From Shumkonia mesophila (GTDB lineage Bacteria; Pseudomonadota; Alphaproteobacteria; Rhodospirillales; Shumkoniaceae), in the NCBI RefSeq assembly GCF_026163695.1, contig NZ_JAOTID010000023.1:1-43715 (forward strand): DNA of 43,715 bases. The letters run 5' to 3'. The position numbers were made by a program, and so were the translations under genes. Numbering within the stretch: the stretch's first letter is position 1; each line of letters opens with the position of its first letter. The notes below the pieces were generated by a model. It ran no database searches. It was not told the DNA's origin and saw only the letters and a list, made by a program, of their open reading frames with translations. Positions 26,708 through 34,927 of the stretch are shown here, one piece after another.

Positions 26708-28605
26708 CCCAACTTCCGCGGTACTCGACAGAAAACATTGACGTTCCAATACGCTACGAGCCGCGCATTGATTTAGGCACCACAGGTTTCGGACGGCGTT
26801 TTGGAGGCGGGAATCTCCTGGAAGACGGGCGGGAGGGTGATGCCGGCGGCGCGGCAAACGGGATCGATAGTCGGCCCCGGCGCGGTTCTGAGGAGGGCGC
26901 GGCGGCCGTCCTGCTCGACCTCGACCTCGCTCAGGTCGACGAGATCGTCGACGATGCGCTGCCATTCGAGGCCCTTCAGGCGGCGTACCGCGAGACGGTC
27001 GAACAGCTCCTTTCTCAGCACCAGGGCGAGGAAGGAGACGAAGATGTGGCCGCGGATGGCGGCGTCGGTTTTGTGGAAGATGGGACGGGTGGCGAGCAGC
27101 GCCTTGGCGGCCCTGAAGGCATCCTCCACCGCCAGCAAGTTGCGATAGCGCAGGACCACCTGCAGGGCCGATAGCTTGGTGTTGGTACGCAGCACGAACA
27201 GGCCGTCGAAGCGGGCATCCGCCTCGACCTTGGCCTCGTCGATGGTGAAGCCGCCGCCCTTGGGCTCGGCGAGGAAGCGGCGGAAGCCGGCGTTGCCGAC
27301 CAGCGCCTTGTCGCCCTGGGCGAGCTTGCGCTCCAGCCCGGCGAGAATGTCGGCTCTCGCTTCGGCGTCTTTCCTGGCCTCTTCCTCGTTGCGGGCGAGC
27401 ACGTAGCGGCGCTTGGCGATGGTGACGTCCTTGATGTCGAGTTGGGTCTCTCCCTTCTGGCGTGGGATGGTCAGTGGCACCGCCGCGCCGTCGTCATCGA
27501 GGACGTCTTGGCGAATCTCGCGGACCGAACGCTCACGCACGCCCAGGATGTACTCGATGCCGCGCGCTTCGAGGTCGGCGATGGTGGCGGCCGAGATCAT
27601 GCCGCGATCAGCGACGACGCAGGCGTGGACGACGCCGAAGCGCTCCTTGAGGCGGCTGACCACCGGCACCAGCAGGGTGACGTCTGCGGTGTTGCCGGGT
27701 ACCAGGAAGGAGGCGATCGGCCGGTCGTCGCCGTCGAGCACGATGCCGAGCACCACCTGGTTGAGGTGGGGCCTATAATCCTTGGAATGGCCGCGCCGGC
27801 CCAGGCGGGTGCCGCCCTTGCCCTCGAACCAGAGACTGGTGGTGTCGAAGAAGGCCACCGACACCTCGCCGAGCAGCGGCTGGCGGTATCGGTACAGCGT
27901 CTCCTCGATCGCGTCCGTCATGAAATGGCCGTCGCCGACGCCTTCGCCGAGCCAGGCCATCGCCTTGTAGGCGTGATCGAGGTCGAGCCCGTCGGCGCCG
28001 GGCACCCGGACGGCATGGCGCCATCCGTCGGCGTGGCGGTCGGAGCCCGACACCATGAGCCGGTGCAGCACCGCCAGATAGACGGCCCGCTCGACATCGA
28101 AGCCGAAATTGCGCCCCGCCAGCAGTTCGCGCAGGACGTCGCGGCAGCCCAACTCCTGCCACAGCCGGCCGAACATCAGGTCGGGCCCGATGCTGAGCCG
28201 CTTCAGCTCCGGCAACTCGCCCTTGTAGTAGCTCGACAGTACGATCGAGCGCCGGGAATGGCGCGCCGCCGAAGTGATCAGCGAATCCAGCAGTCCAGAG
28301 GCTTCGACCTCATCGCGCCGCCCCAGCGCCTTGATGACGCGCTGCACATGGCGCCCGCCCTCGCGGGCGTTCTCCACGAGGTAAAGGTACTCGTAGCCAC
28401 CGATCTTCTTGGCGCGGACGAACATGGCGCGGCATCCTGCTTTGATCCAGGACACCACGACAGAGATGAGAGAGCCAAGGAATCATGCCGAAGACAACGG
28501 CATAGAACCTCTCTAATTTAGCACCACAAACCGATCTGTCCGCACCAAACCCCAGCATTCCTGCGCCTTCCAGCTCGCGCAAATCCTCAAACTGCGGAAG
28601 TTGGG
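26708..28605 (-). mobile_element. Complete IS1634-like insertion sequence with CTTGA target duplication
   Basis: The ends carry inverted repeats CCCAACTTCCGC (left, from 26708) and GCGGAAGTTGGG (right, ending 28605), 12 of 12 identical. Each end is flanked by CTTGA (26703-26707 and 28606-28610), a 5-bp target duplication that fixes the boundaries. The element is 1898 bp and encodes one intact transposase. It sits in the intergenic region between the LysR gene and the catabolic operon and interrupts no recognisable gene. Family name comes from the transposase; the element is probably recent. Confidence 0.88.
26773..28425 (-). CDS. IS1634-family transposase
   Basis: This 550-residue transposase begins MFVRAKKIGGYEYLYLVE, a start typical of IS1634-family proteins. 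It carries the DDE-fold pieces of the IS4 superfamily: VAFFDTTSLWFEG (first Asp), VVADRGMISAATI (second Asp) and, near the C-terminus, YRNLLAVEDAFRAAKALL (Glu in a YREK-like context). The ATG at 28423-28425 was chosen over an upstream one because family members start here. It is full length and intact, so the element may still be active. Confidence 0.92.
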   Translation of the reverse strand: MFVRAKKIGGYEYLYLVENAREGGRHVQRVIKALGRRDEVEASGLLDSLITSAARHSRRSIVLSSYYKGELPELKRLSIGPDLMFGRLWQELGCRDVLRELLAGRNFGFDVERAVYLAVLHRLMVSGSDRHADGWRHAVRVPGADGLDLDHAYKAMAWLGEGVGDGHFMTDAIEETLYRYRQPLLGEVSVAFFDTTSLWFEGKGGTRLGRRGHSKDYRPHLNQVVLGIVLDGDDRPIASFLVPGNTADVTLLVPVVSRLKERFGVVHACVVADRGMISAATIADLEARGIEYILGVRERSVREIRQDVLDDDGAAVPLTIPRQKGETQLDIKDVTIAKRRYVLARNEEEARKDAEARADILAGLERKLAQGDKALVGNAGFRRFLAEPKGGGFTIDEAKVEADARFDGLFVLRTNTKLSALQVVLRYRNLLAVEDAFRAAKALLATRPIFHKTDAAIRGHIFVSFLALVLRKELFDRLAVRRLKGLEWQRIVDDLVDLSEVEVEQDGRRALLRTAPGPTIDPVCRAAGITLPPVFQEIPASKTPSETCGA

Positions 28606-28610
28606 CTTGA

Positions 28611-28914
28611 CCTGAACCGGCTCGAAAATATCCAGCAGCGGAAGTGTCCAGCCGTGCAGGCGCGGCAATGGGCTCTCCGATCGGGCCTTCAAATCCCACG
28701 ATGATCTTCCCGGAGTCCCGCCGCCTAGGCCGCCGTCTGCCAGCCATGAGCCCTTACGTCCATCGGCATGCACGATCGGGCCTGAATGCACAAGCATTCC
28801 GATGTCCGGATTATATGATTTTTTGGAATAATCTATGAACAAAATCAAATTAACTAATCAATCTCCCGGTGTTGTAATCGAATCTCTGGGGCAACGGTTG
28901 GGAGTGTGGCTGTC
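28611..28914 (+). promoter_or_regulatory. Region between the insertion sequence and the catabolic operon
   Basis: No gene is supported here. The last 80 bases (about 28810-28890) are AT-rich, with GGATTATATGATTTTTTGG and AATCAAATTAACTAATC tracts, and probably hold the promoter of the plus-strand catabolic operon. The insertion sequence lies about 200 bases upstream of that stretch, so it may or may not affect expression. Confidence 0.4.
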
Positions 28915-29805
28915 ATGCCTGGAATCGAACAGGCTCGGGTTTACTTGGTCCCCGTGATCGATGTGAATTGGCTGACTTTCGCGCCATTCGATCCGGGACG
29001 GGGCTACCGGGTTGACCCGCCGAAAATTGAGCAGAGCATCGGCGAGACCGATCGGTTGGTCGGCCTTATGAACGAGCTGACCGATGGCCGCTATGTGTTG
29101 ACGCCCCACTCCGGAATTTATTGCCGTGAGGCGTTCTATGAGGCGCCTTTCGTCGACATCTACCGTTCCGGCGTGGCCAGGGGCGCCGAAATCGCCGTCC
29201 ATTTGCACGAGGAGGTCAAGGGCGTCGGCGTTCGCTTCGGCGAGGTCGATCACGTGCGCGAGATGTTTGCTCTCTGTTGCCGCAAGCTGGAGGCCGCCGC
29301 CCTGCCGTTTTCCAGCTATCGTGGCGGCCACTATGCTTACGCGCCGTTCATGAATGCCCTCCTGGAAGAGCACGGCATTTTCATCGATCTGTCCTGTTTG
29401 CCCGGTCTGAACGAGCCGACGAGGGAAGCCGTTTGGGTCAACGCAAAGTTTTCCGGCTACTACCAGCCGGATGATCCGTGCGCCGCAAATGACAGCGCCT
29501 CCAAGGTATTCGAAATTCCCATGGGATGCGACGGGCAGGGGACGGGCTATACCAACATCCTGCACATCGAACAGTCCAATCTCGACAACCTGAAACGCAT
29601 ATGGGTCATCGTTCGCGACCGGGCAGCAGCCGAGGGACGGGCCCAGATCGTCCAGTGCCTGTTCCATACGGCGTCGGTGGGACGGCAGGACTATGTCGAC
29701 AGACTCAAAGGCTTTTTCGACCACGTGGTTCGCAACGGCGGCGTTCTGACCCGCCCCAGCGAAGCAAAGCTGATTTTCGATGAAGGAAAGGACTCGAATC
29801 GATGA
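28915..29805 (+). CDS. NodB-fold polysaccharide-deacetylase-like hydrolase
   Basis: This protein of about 296 residues resembles NodB/polysaccharide-deacetylase-fold enzymes: GAEIAVHLHEE fits the HxxH-type metal motif, SSYRGGHYAY fits the RxPxG-like motif, and FDHVVRNGGVLT lies near the end. The N-terminal TFDD motif of classical deacetylases is not clear. The family includes PuuE-type allantoinases that act on small C-N bonds, which fits the neighbours better than a sugar substrate. The ATG at 28915 has GGGAG ten bases away; a GTG at 28906 is an alternative. It heads a five-gene operon, and its stop overlaps the next start (ATGA). Confidence 0.65.
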   Translation: MPGIEQARVYLVPVIDVNWLTFAPFDPGRGYRVDPPKIEQSIGETDRLVGLMNELTDGRYVLTPHSGIYCREAFYEAPFVDIYRSGVARGAEIAVHLHEEVKGVGVRFGEVDHVREMFALCCRKLEAAALPFSSYRGGHYAYAPFMNALLEEHGIFIDLSCLPGLNEPTREAVWVNAKFSGYYQPDDPCAANDSASKVFEIPMGCDGQGTGYTNILHIEQSNLDNLKRIWVIVRDRAAAEGRAQIVQCLFHTASVGRQDYVDRLKGFFDHVVRNGGVLTRPSEAKLIFDEGKDSNR

Positions 29806-30773
29806 GTTTGTGTCTTTTGATCCAGCCAATTCATGCAAGCGGCATAGCCCTTCTTGAAGATGCGGGGTTAACCGTGTGTCAGGCCAGCAAGCCCGACATG
29901 GAGACGGTCGCCAAGGAGATCGTTCCGGCGGTTGCGGCGATTACCCGTAACGCGGGGCTGAACCGCGCGGCGATGGATGCGGCCCCGGACCTCAAGGTTC
30001 TCGGTAATCACGGCATCGGGACCGACCCGGTCGATGTGGCCCACGCCACCGAGATCGGCTTGCCCATCATCTTCACGCCCTACGGAAATGTGCAGTCGGT
30101 GGCCGAGTTTGCCATCAGCCAGATGCTGGCCATCGCACGGCGGACCCGCGAGGCCGACCGGGCGGTGCGCGCAGGCAACTACGACTACCGCTATGCTCGC
30201 GATTTCGTCGAACTTCAGGGCAAGACCCTGTTGGTGGTCGGCTTCGGCCGCATCGGCTGCCGGACCGCCGAAATCGCCAAGGCCGCCTTTGCCATGCGGG
30301 TGTTGGCCTATGACCCGTATCTGGATGCCAGCGTCCTCGCCGCCGCCGGTGCGGAAAAGGTGGACGACCTCGATGCCGCTCTCGATCAGGCCGATATCGT
30401 GTCCCTGCATCTGCAACTCACCCCGGAAACCCGGACCATCATGAACCGGGATCGTCTGTACGGGATGAAGAAGGGGGCAATGCTCGTCAATACAGCGCGC
30501 GGCGCGCTGGTCGACGCAGATGCCCTGATCGAGGCGCTGGAAGACAAGCAGTTGCGCGGCGCCGCCATGGATACGTTCGAGAAGGAGCCGCTGGCCGTCG
30601 AACATCCCTACGCCAAGACCGATCGCCTGGTCTTGTCGCCACACATCGGGGGCGCTACCGAGGAATGTCTGGAACGGACAGCCGTGCAGACCGCCGAACA
30701 GGTGATTCAGGTCCTGAAGGGAATCAGACCGCCATATCTCGTCAATCCCACCGTGTGGGACAGACGCCGATAA
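29802..30773 (+). CDS. D-isomer-specific 2-hydroxyacid dehydrogenase
   Basis: This 323-residue enzyme has the family's NAD-binding GFGRIG motif and all catalytic elements: Arg in NTARGALVD, Glu in DTFEKEPL and His in LSPHIGGAT. It should interconvert a 2-oxo acid and its D-2-hydroxy acid, with hydroxypyruvate or glyoxylate as possible substrates. It overlaps the upstream gene by ATGA. In this operon it probably processes the carbon skeleton left after nitrogen removal or produced by the aldolase. The exact substrate cannot be read from sequence. Confidence 0.92.
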   Translation: MSLCLLIQPIHASGIALLEDAGLTVCQASKPDMETVAKEIVPAVAAITRNAGLNRAAMDAAPDLKVLGNHGIGTDPVDVAHATEIGLPIIFTPYGNVQSVAEFAISQMLAIARRTREADRAVRAGNYDYRYARDFVELQGKTLLVVGFGRIGCRTAEIAKAAFAMRVLAYDPYLDASVLAAAGAEKVDDLDAALDQADIVSLHLQLTPETRTIMNRDRLYGMKKGAMLVNTARGALVDADALIEALEDKQLRGAAMDTFEKEPLAVEHPYAKTDRLVLSPHIGGATEECLERTAVQTAEQVIQVLKGIRPPYLVNPTVWDRRR

Positions 30774-30796
30774 AAAGAAGCCAGGAGGAAAAATCA

Positions 30797-31588
30797 ATGA
30801 TCAAGAGCAATTCCGTCAAGGCCCTGCTCAAGGCTGACAAGCCGGCGTTTGGCACGTGGATCACCCTGTGCCCGCATCCGCGGGTGGTGAAGATCTTTGC
30901 CGCCTGTGGCTTCGACTTCGTCATCGTCGAGATGGAGCATACCGATTTCAACATGGAAACCGTCGGTGGCCTGGTCATGCTGGCCCGCGAGGCCGGGATC
31001 GTTCCGTTCGTGCGTCCGACCGGAACCATCAAGCCGCATGACATGACGCGGCCGCTCGATGCCGGTGCCCAAGGACTGCTGCTGCCGTCCATCGATACCG
31101 CCGAGCAGATGGCGGCGATCGTTAAGGCGACGAAGTATTACCCGATGGGCAACCGGCCGATGAACCTGCGCGGCCCCCACACCGACTACTCGGCCGGAGA
31201 CGCCGCCGAGATAACTTGGCACATCAATGAGGAGACGATGCTGGTTGCCATGATCGAGAGCCAGGTCGGCATCGACAATCTGGATGCCATCTGCAAGGTT
31301 CCGGGGGTGGATGCTATCTTCATCGGCCCCGACGATCTTTCGCAGGATTTGGGCATCCCCGGGCAATTGAACCACCCCAAGATGATCGAGGCCACCGAGA
31401 AGATCTTCGCGATCTGCAAGGCCAACGGCGTGGCTTACGGAACCAGCTGTCAGAACCCGGAGATGGCGGAGAAGCGGGTGGCGCAAGGCGCGCGCTGGCT
31501 GCCTTACCAGAATGATGCTGCGATGGTGTTCAACACCGCCAAGGCCGCGGTGCCGAAATTGATGGAGATTGGAGGACGCGGAAGATGA
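30797..31588 (+). CDS. HpcH/HpaI-family class II aldolase
   Basis: This 263-residue protein has the HpcH/HpaI hallmarks: GTWITLCPHPRVVKIFAACG, FVIVEMEHTDF, a metal-binding Glu in MIESQVGI and Asp in IFIGPDDLSQD. Family members cleave 2-oxo-4-hydroxy acids to pyruvate or another oxoacid plus an aldehyde. The ATG at 30797 follows AGGAGG closely; an earlier in-frame start inside the dehydrogenase gene is rejected. Its stop overlaps the next start (ATGA). It probably performs a late carbon-carbon cleavage in the pathway. Confidence 0.92.
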   Translation: MIKSNSVKALLKADKPAFGTWITLCPHPRVVKIFAACGFDFVIVEMEHTDFNMETVGGLVMLAREAGIVPFVRPTGTIKPHDMTRPLDAGAQGLLLPSIDTAEQMAAIVKATKYYPMGNRPMNLRGPHTDYSAGDAAEITWHINEETMLVAMIESQVGIDNLDAICKVPGVDAIFIGPDDLSQDLGIPGQLNHPKMIEATEKIFAICKANGVAYGTSCQNPEMAEKRVAQGARWLPYQNDAAMVFNTAKAAVPKLMEIGGRGR

Positions 31589-32400
31589 TCTCGAATGCCG
31601 AGATCCCTGTCATTCGCGGGTGCGGGGTCCCGCCCGAACGAATTGCCGGCACCACGATGAAAGCCGTCCAGATGTACAGTCCCTACGGCTTTCGCGGGAA
31701 GATCGGGCTCATCGTGCCGTCGACTAATACCGTCAACGAGCCCGAGTTCTATAGGATGGCGCCGAACGGGGTGTCGATCCATACGGCCCGCATCAAGTTG
31801 CTCGGCAAGGCAACGGTCGAGTCCTATCACGCCATGGGGGCCGAGACCGAAAGGGCGGCGGCCGAATTGGCGACCGCCGAGGTCGACGTAATTGCGTGGG
31901 GGTGTACTTCGGGTTCGGTCATCATCCCGCGCCAGCAGCTCGAAGCCAGCATGACCAAGGTGGCGGGGGTTCCGGCCATCACCACCTTCGGTTCGGTTTT
32001 GGCGGCGTTGTCTGCCATGGGGGCCAAGCGGATTTCCCTCGGGACGCCCTATGTCGACTTCGTCAACAAGGAGGAGGTCCGGCTGATCGAGAAGACCGGC
32101 ATCGAGGTCGTTGCATGGCACGGCCTGAAACTGGGTGAGACGCAGGAGGAGCGGCGTGGGATTGGCCGCGTGCCGCCCGAATCGCTGTCGCGCCTGGTGC
32201 GCTACGTCGATCGGCCCGAGGCCGACGTGATCTTCCTGAGCTGTACCAACATGGCCACCATCGAAATGATCGCCGATTTGGAGAAGGAGGTCGGTAAGCC
32301 GGTCATCACCAGCAACTTGTCGACCTTCTGGAATGCCATGCGGACGATGGGGCTGAGGGATCGCCTCGAACGGTTCGGCTCACTTCTCGAACGATACTGA
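31585..32400 (+). CDS. AMDase/maleate-isomerase/EutA-like enzyme, copy 1
   Basis: This 271-residue protein belongs to the Asp/Glu-racemase-like superfamily that includes arylmalonate decarboxylase, maleate cis-trans isomerase and EutA. Two cysteine motifs, WGCTSGS and LSCTNM, provide the paired catalytic cysteines, and GLIVPSTNTVNEPEF is the conserved N-terminal phosphate- or carboxylate-binding loop. It could isomerise, racemise or decarboxylate a dicarboxylic acid. A close paralogue lies at 39213-40028 beyond the TRAP genes, with long shared blocks such as GETQEERRGIGRVPPESL. It starts in overlap with the aldolase stop. Confidence 0.9.
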   Translation: MISNAEIPVIRGCGVPPERIAGTTMKAVQMYSPYGFRGKIGLIVPSTNTVNEPEFYRMAPNGVSIHTARIKLLGKATVESYHAMGAETERAAAELATAEVDVIAWGCTSGSVIIPRQQLEASMTKVAGVPAITTFGSVLAALSAMGAKRISLGTPYVDFVNKEEVRLIEKTGIEVVAWHGLKLGETQEERRGIGRVPPESLSRLVRYVDRPEADVIFLSCTNMATIEMIADLEKEVGKPVITSNLSTFWNAMRTMGLRDRLERFGSLLERY

Positions 32401-32411
32401 CGGTAGTCGTT

Positions 32412-33710
32412 ATGATGGCTTGGAAACCAGAACACTTGGCGGCGGGTCAGGCCTTGGCCCGCCGGCTGTTCGACAAACTGGCGCGCGAAAGTGCCGATCC
32501 CCCGGGCGTCACCCGCAAGTCCTATGGCGAGGGTGAGCGCATGGCCCACGCCCTGATGATCGAGGCAACGGCCGGGTTTGGTGTCGAGGTCGCCCATGAT
32601 GCCGCAGGCAATCTGTTCATCACCCTGCCGGGTGAGGATCGCTCCGGGCAGATCCTGGTGGCATCTCACATCGATACCGTGTCCCATGGCGGCAATTACG
32701 ATGGCGCCGCCGGGGTGGTTGCCGGGGTTGCTGCCCAAGCCATCTTTCATGCCGCCGGACGCAAACCCCCGTTCGATCTGACGGTGCTGGTGATGCGGGC
32801 CGAAGAGAGCTGCTGGTTCCCCTACAGCTATCTCGGCAGCAAGTCGGCGCTGGGCATCCTCGATCCATCGGTCGTCGACAGCCTGAAGCGGAGCGACACA
32901 GGCAAGACACTGGCCGAGCACATGCGCGACGAGGGGTTCGATCCGGAGGCCGTCAAGCGTGGTGCCAGCCTGATCGACAGGAAGCGGGTCGTCGCCTACT
33001 TCGAGCCGCACATCGAACAGGCGCCGGTGCTCGTCAATGCCGGCATTCCGCTTGGCGTCGTGACCGGCATCCGGGGCAGCTTCCGCTATCGCAATGCGAC
33101 CTGTGTGGGCGCCTATGCCCATTCCGGTGCCATGCCGCGCGAATACCGGCGCGATGCTGCGGCCGCCACCGGCGAGTTCGTTGTCCGCATGGACGAACTA
33201 TGGGAGGATTTCCTCGCTCGAGGGCGCGACCTGACCGTTACTTTCGGCGAATTGATGACCGATCCCCAACAGCACGGATTTTCTAAAGTCGCTGGCGAGA
33301 TGCACATCTGCCTCGATGTCCGCAGCCAGGATCAGGCCGTTCTCGACGAGGTGCGCACCCTCATTGATCCGATGGTCAATGAAATCGGCGAGCGGCGCAA
33401 TGTTCGCTTCGAGCTGGGGCTCCTGACCGGGAGCAGTCCGGCCGTGATGTCCGGCCCCTTGCAGGAGATGCTGATCGCGGCGGCTGAGACGACGACCACG
33501 TCATACAGGGTCATGGCCAGCGGGGCCGGCCATGATGCCGCGACCTTCACGCAGGTCGGCATCCCGACGGCCATGCTCTTCATCCGTAATGAAAACGGCA
33601 GCCATAATCCCGACGAGGCGATGGACATGTCCGACTTCGATCATGCCTTGACGGTATTGGCCGAGACCTTGGCGGCCCCGGTCGATCGTTGGCGGTTGGT
33701 CAGGGGATGA
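32412..33710 (+). CDS. M20-family Zn hydrolase (carbamoylase/allantoate amidohydrolase type)
   Basis: This protein of about 432 residues matches the hydantoinase/carbamoylase branch of M20. Metal and catalytic motifs are visible: ASHIDTVSHGGNYDG, MRAEESCWF, FEPHIEQAPVL, ASGAGHDAATF and SHNPDEAM. These enzymes remove the carbamoyl group from N-carbamoyl amino acids or act on allantoate, releasing ammonia and CO2. That fits with the cyclic amidohydrolase at 40163-41575. The start is ATG at 32412 (or the next ATG); the ribosome-binding site is weak and translation is probably coupled to the gene 11 bases upstream. It is the last gene of the operon. Confidence 0.92.
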   Translation: MMAWKPEHLAAGQALARRLFDKLARESADPPGVTRKSYGEGERMAHALMIEATAGFGVEVAHDAAGNLFITLPGEDRSGQILVASHIDTVSHGGNYDGAAGVVAGVAAQAIFHAAGRKPPFDLTVLVMRAEESCWFPYSYLGSKSALGILDPSVVDSLKRSDTGKTLAEHMRDEGFDPEAVKRGASLIDRKRVVAYFEPHIEQAPVLVNAGIPLGVVTGIRGSFRYRNATCVGAYAHSGAMPREYRRDAAAATGEFVVRMDELWEDFLARGRDLTVTFGELMTDPQQHGFSKVAGEMHICLDVRSQDQAVLDEVRTLIDPMVNEIGERRNVRFELGLLTGSSPAVMSGPLQEMLIAAAETTTTSYRVMASGAGHDAATFTQVGIPTAMLFIRNENGSHNPDEAMDMSDFDHALTVLAETLAAPVDRWRLVRG

Positions 33711-33858
33711 CAATGACTGATGGCCGCACCCTCGTTCCGGAAGTACGGCGACGGGAAATCTGTGGCAGTTTCCTGAAGGCTCCCGCTGTCGCGGCAGAGG
33801 GCGCGGCCATTGGAGCCGATGTCTTTTTTCGGGCCAGGTTCATGGGGGAAGAAACACA

Positions 33859-33981
33859 CGGCTCACGCCCATTTCTCCATATCCTCGACCGCCCCAAGTC
33901 ATCCTGGGGCGGCCGTGAGCCGGTGCTTGGCGGCAATCCCTATCCCCGCGCTGGGCCGGCCCGGATCGGAACCGATCCGGG
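33859..33981. other. Nested inverted repeats between convergent genes
   Basis: An outer pair CGGCTCACG (33859-33867) / CGTGAGCCG (33914-33922) encloses an inner hairpin CCGCCCCA/TGGGGCGG (33889-33896 and 33905-33912). A third repeat, CCCGGATCGG-AA-CCGATCCGGG, lies at 33960-33981. The genes on either side converge, so a bidirectional transcription barrier is likely, but there are no T tracts. The surrounding 33711-34092 holds no gene I can support; a 133-codon frame there lacks any motif. Confidence 0.55.
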
Positions 33982-34092
33982 TGCCGGGCGAGTGGGCATT
34001 TGCCGAAATGGAGTGTCGCTCCCCCGTCGGCATACCGGCCAAAGCGGCGGCTTTGGATGTTCTGGAGAAATGGTAAGGTCAACTTGGTGAAC

Positions 34093-34800
34093 TCAATGGC
34101 CCGCTTTAAGCCATTCCTCGAATTCGCGCATCGTTGCCTCGGACGGCGGGTAGGTGCCCGGCATCGGGCGTCCTTCCAGCAACTTTTCCTTACAGAACGC
34201 TTCGACTTTCTCCTGACGTTCGCTTTCCGTGGCGATCTCGGCGGCAAGATGCGCCGGGATGACGACTACGCCATCGCCATCGGCGACGATGATATCGCCG
34301 GGATAGACGGCGACGGTCCCGCATGCGATCGGACATTGCAACTCATGCGCGAGAAAGGCGTTGGTGGATGGGTAGGGGGTGGGACCCTTGCAGTAGATTG
34401 GGAACCCGATGGTCGCCGTTTCGGTGACATCGCGCATGCCGCCGTCGCCGACCAGACCGGCGATCCCGCGCACCTTCAGCCGGGCGGCCATCAGGTCGCC
34501 CGCCATCGCGCTCCCGGGTTCGCCCATGCAGTCCATGACCACGATGCTGCCCGCCGGCGCGGTTTCGAGCATAACCCGTTGAGGATACTTCGGATCTCCA
34601 AGCTTTTCCGCGCCCCCCTTGTCTTCGCGGATGGGAATGTTTCGCATGGTGAAGGCGGGGCCGACGCATTTTTGTGTCGATGGAACCATCGGCATGACTC
34701 CCTTCATCACGGCCCGTCGGATTCCGCGTTTCATCAGGGCGGCGATGATCGTCGCGGTCGTGATCCCATACAGCTTTTCGATAGTCTGAGAATTATCCAC
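34093..34800 (-). CDS. RraA-like aldolase/decarboxylase family protein
   Basis: This 235-residue protein has the RraA/HMG-aldolase hallmarks: GLVGDGGMRD with the active-site Arg-Asp pair and GDIIVADGDGVVVIP near the C-terminus. Members include 4-hydroxy-4-methyl-2-oxoglutarate aldolase and oxaloacetate decarboxylase, as well as the RNase E inhibitor RraA. The length and catabolic setting favour the enzymatic kind. It starts with GTG at 34800, with AGGAGA six bases upstream. It is divergent from the second LysR gene and convergent with the carbamoylase operon, so that regulator probably controls it. Confidence 0.88.
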   Translation of the reverse strand: MDNSQTIEKLYGITTATIIAALMKRGIRRAVMKGVMPMVPSTQKCVGPAFTMRNIPIREDKGGAEKLGDPKYPQRVMLETAPAGSIVVMDCMGEPGSAMAGDLMAARLKVRGIAGLVGDGGMRDVTETATIGFPIYCKGPTPYPSTNAFLAHELQCPIACGTVAVYPGDIIVADGDGVVVIPAHLAAEIATESERQEKVEAFCKEKLLEGRPMPGTYPPSEATMREFEEWLKAGH

Positions 34801-34927
34801 GGTTGTTCTCCTGGATTAGTCGTCTGTTTAGGTGCGAACACGAGGTCATCTAGGTGGAGGTCCTCACGGAAAGTCAAATCGAGTTTCCGTATGCATTTAT
34901 GCCTATTGGGTATTCAGGGGGCGGGGC

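Noticed and set aside
26771-28533. TTTAGGCACCACA and TTTAGCACCACA near the two sides of the insertion sequence
   Set aside because: They are in direct, not inverted, orientation and lie inside the true ends, which are fixed by the CCCAACTTCCGC repeats and CTTGA duplication.
33689-34090. 133-codon plus-strand frame after the carbamoylase gene
   Set aside because: Its start overlaps the upstream stop, but the protein has no motif, is rich in Gly, Arg and Pro, and is made largely of the inverted repeats of that region.
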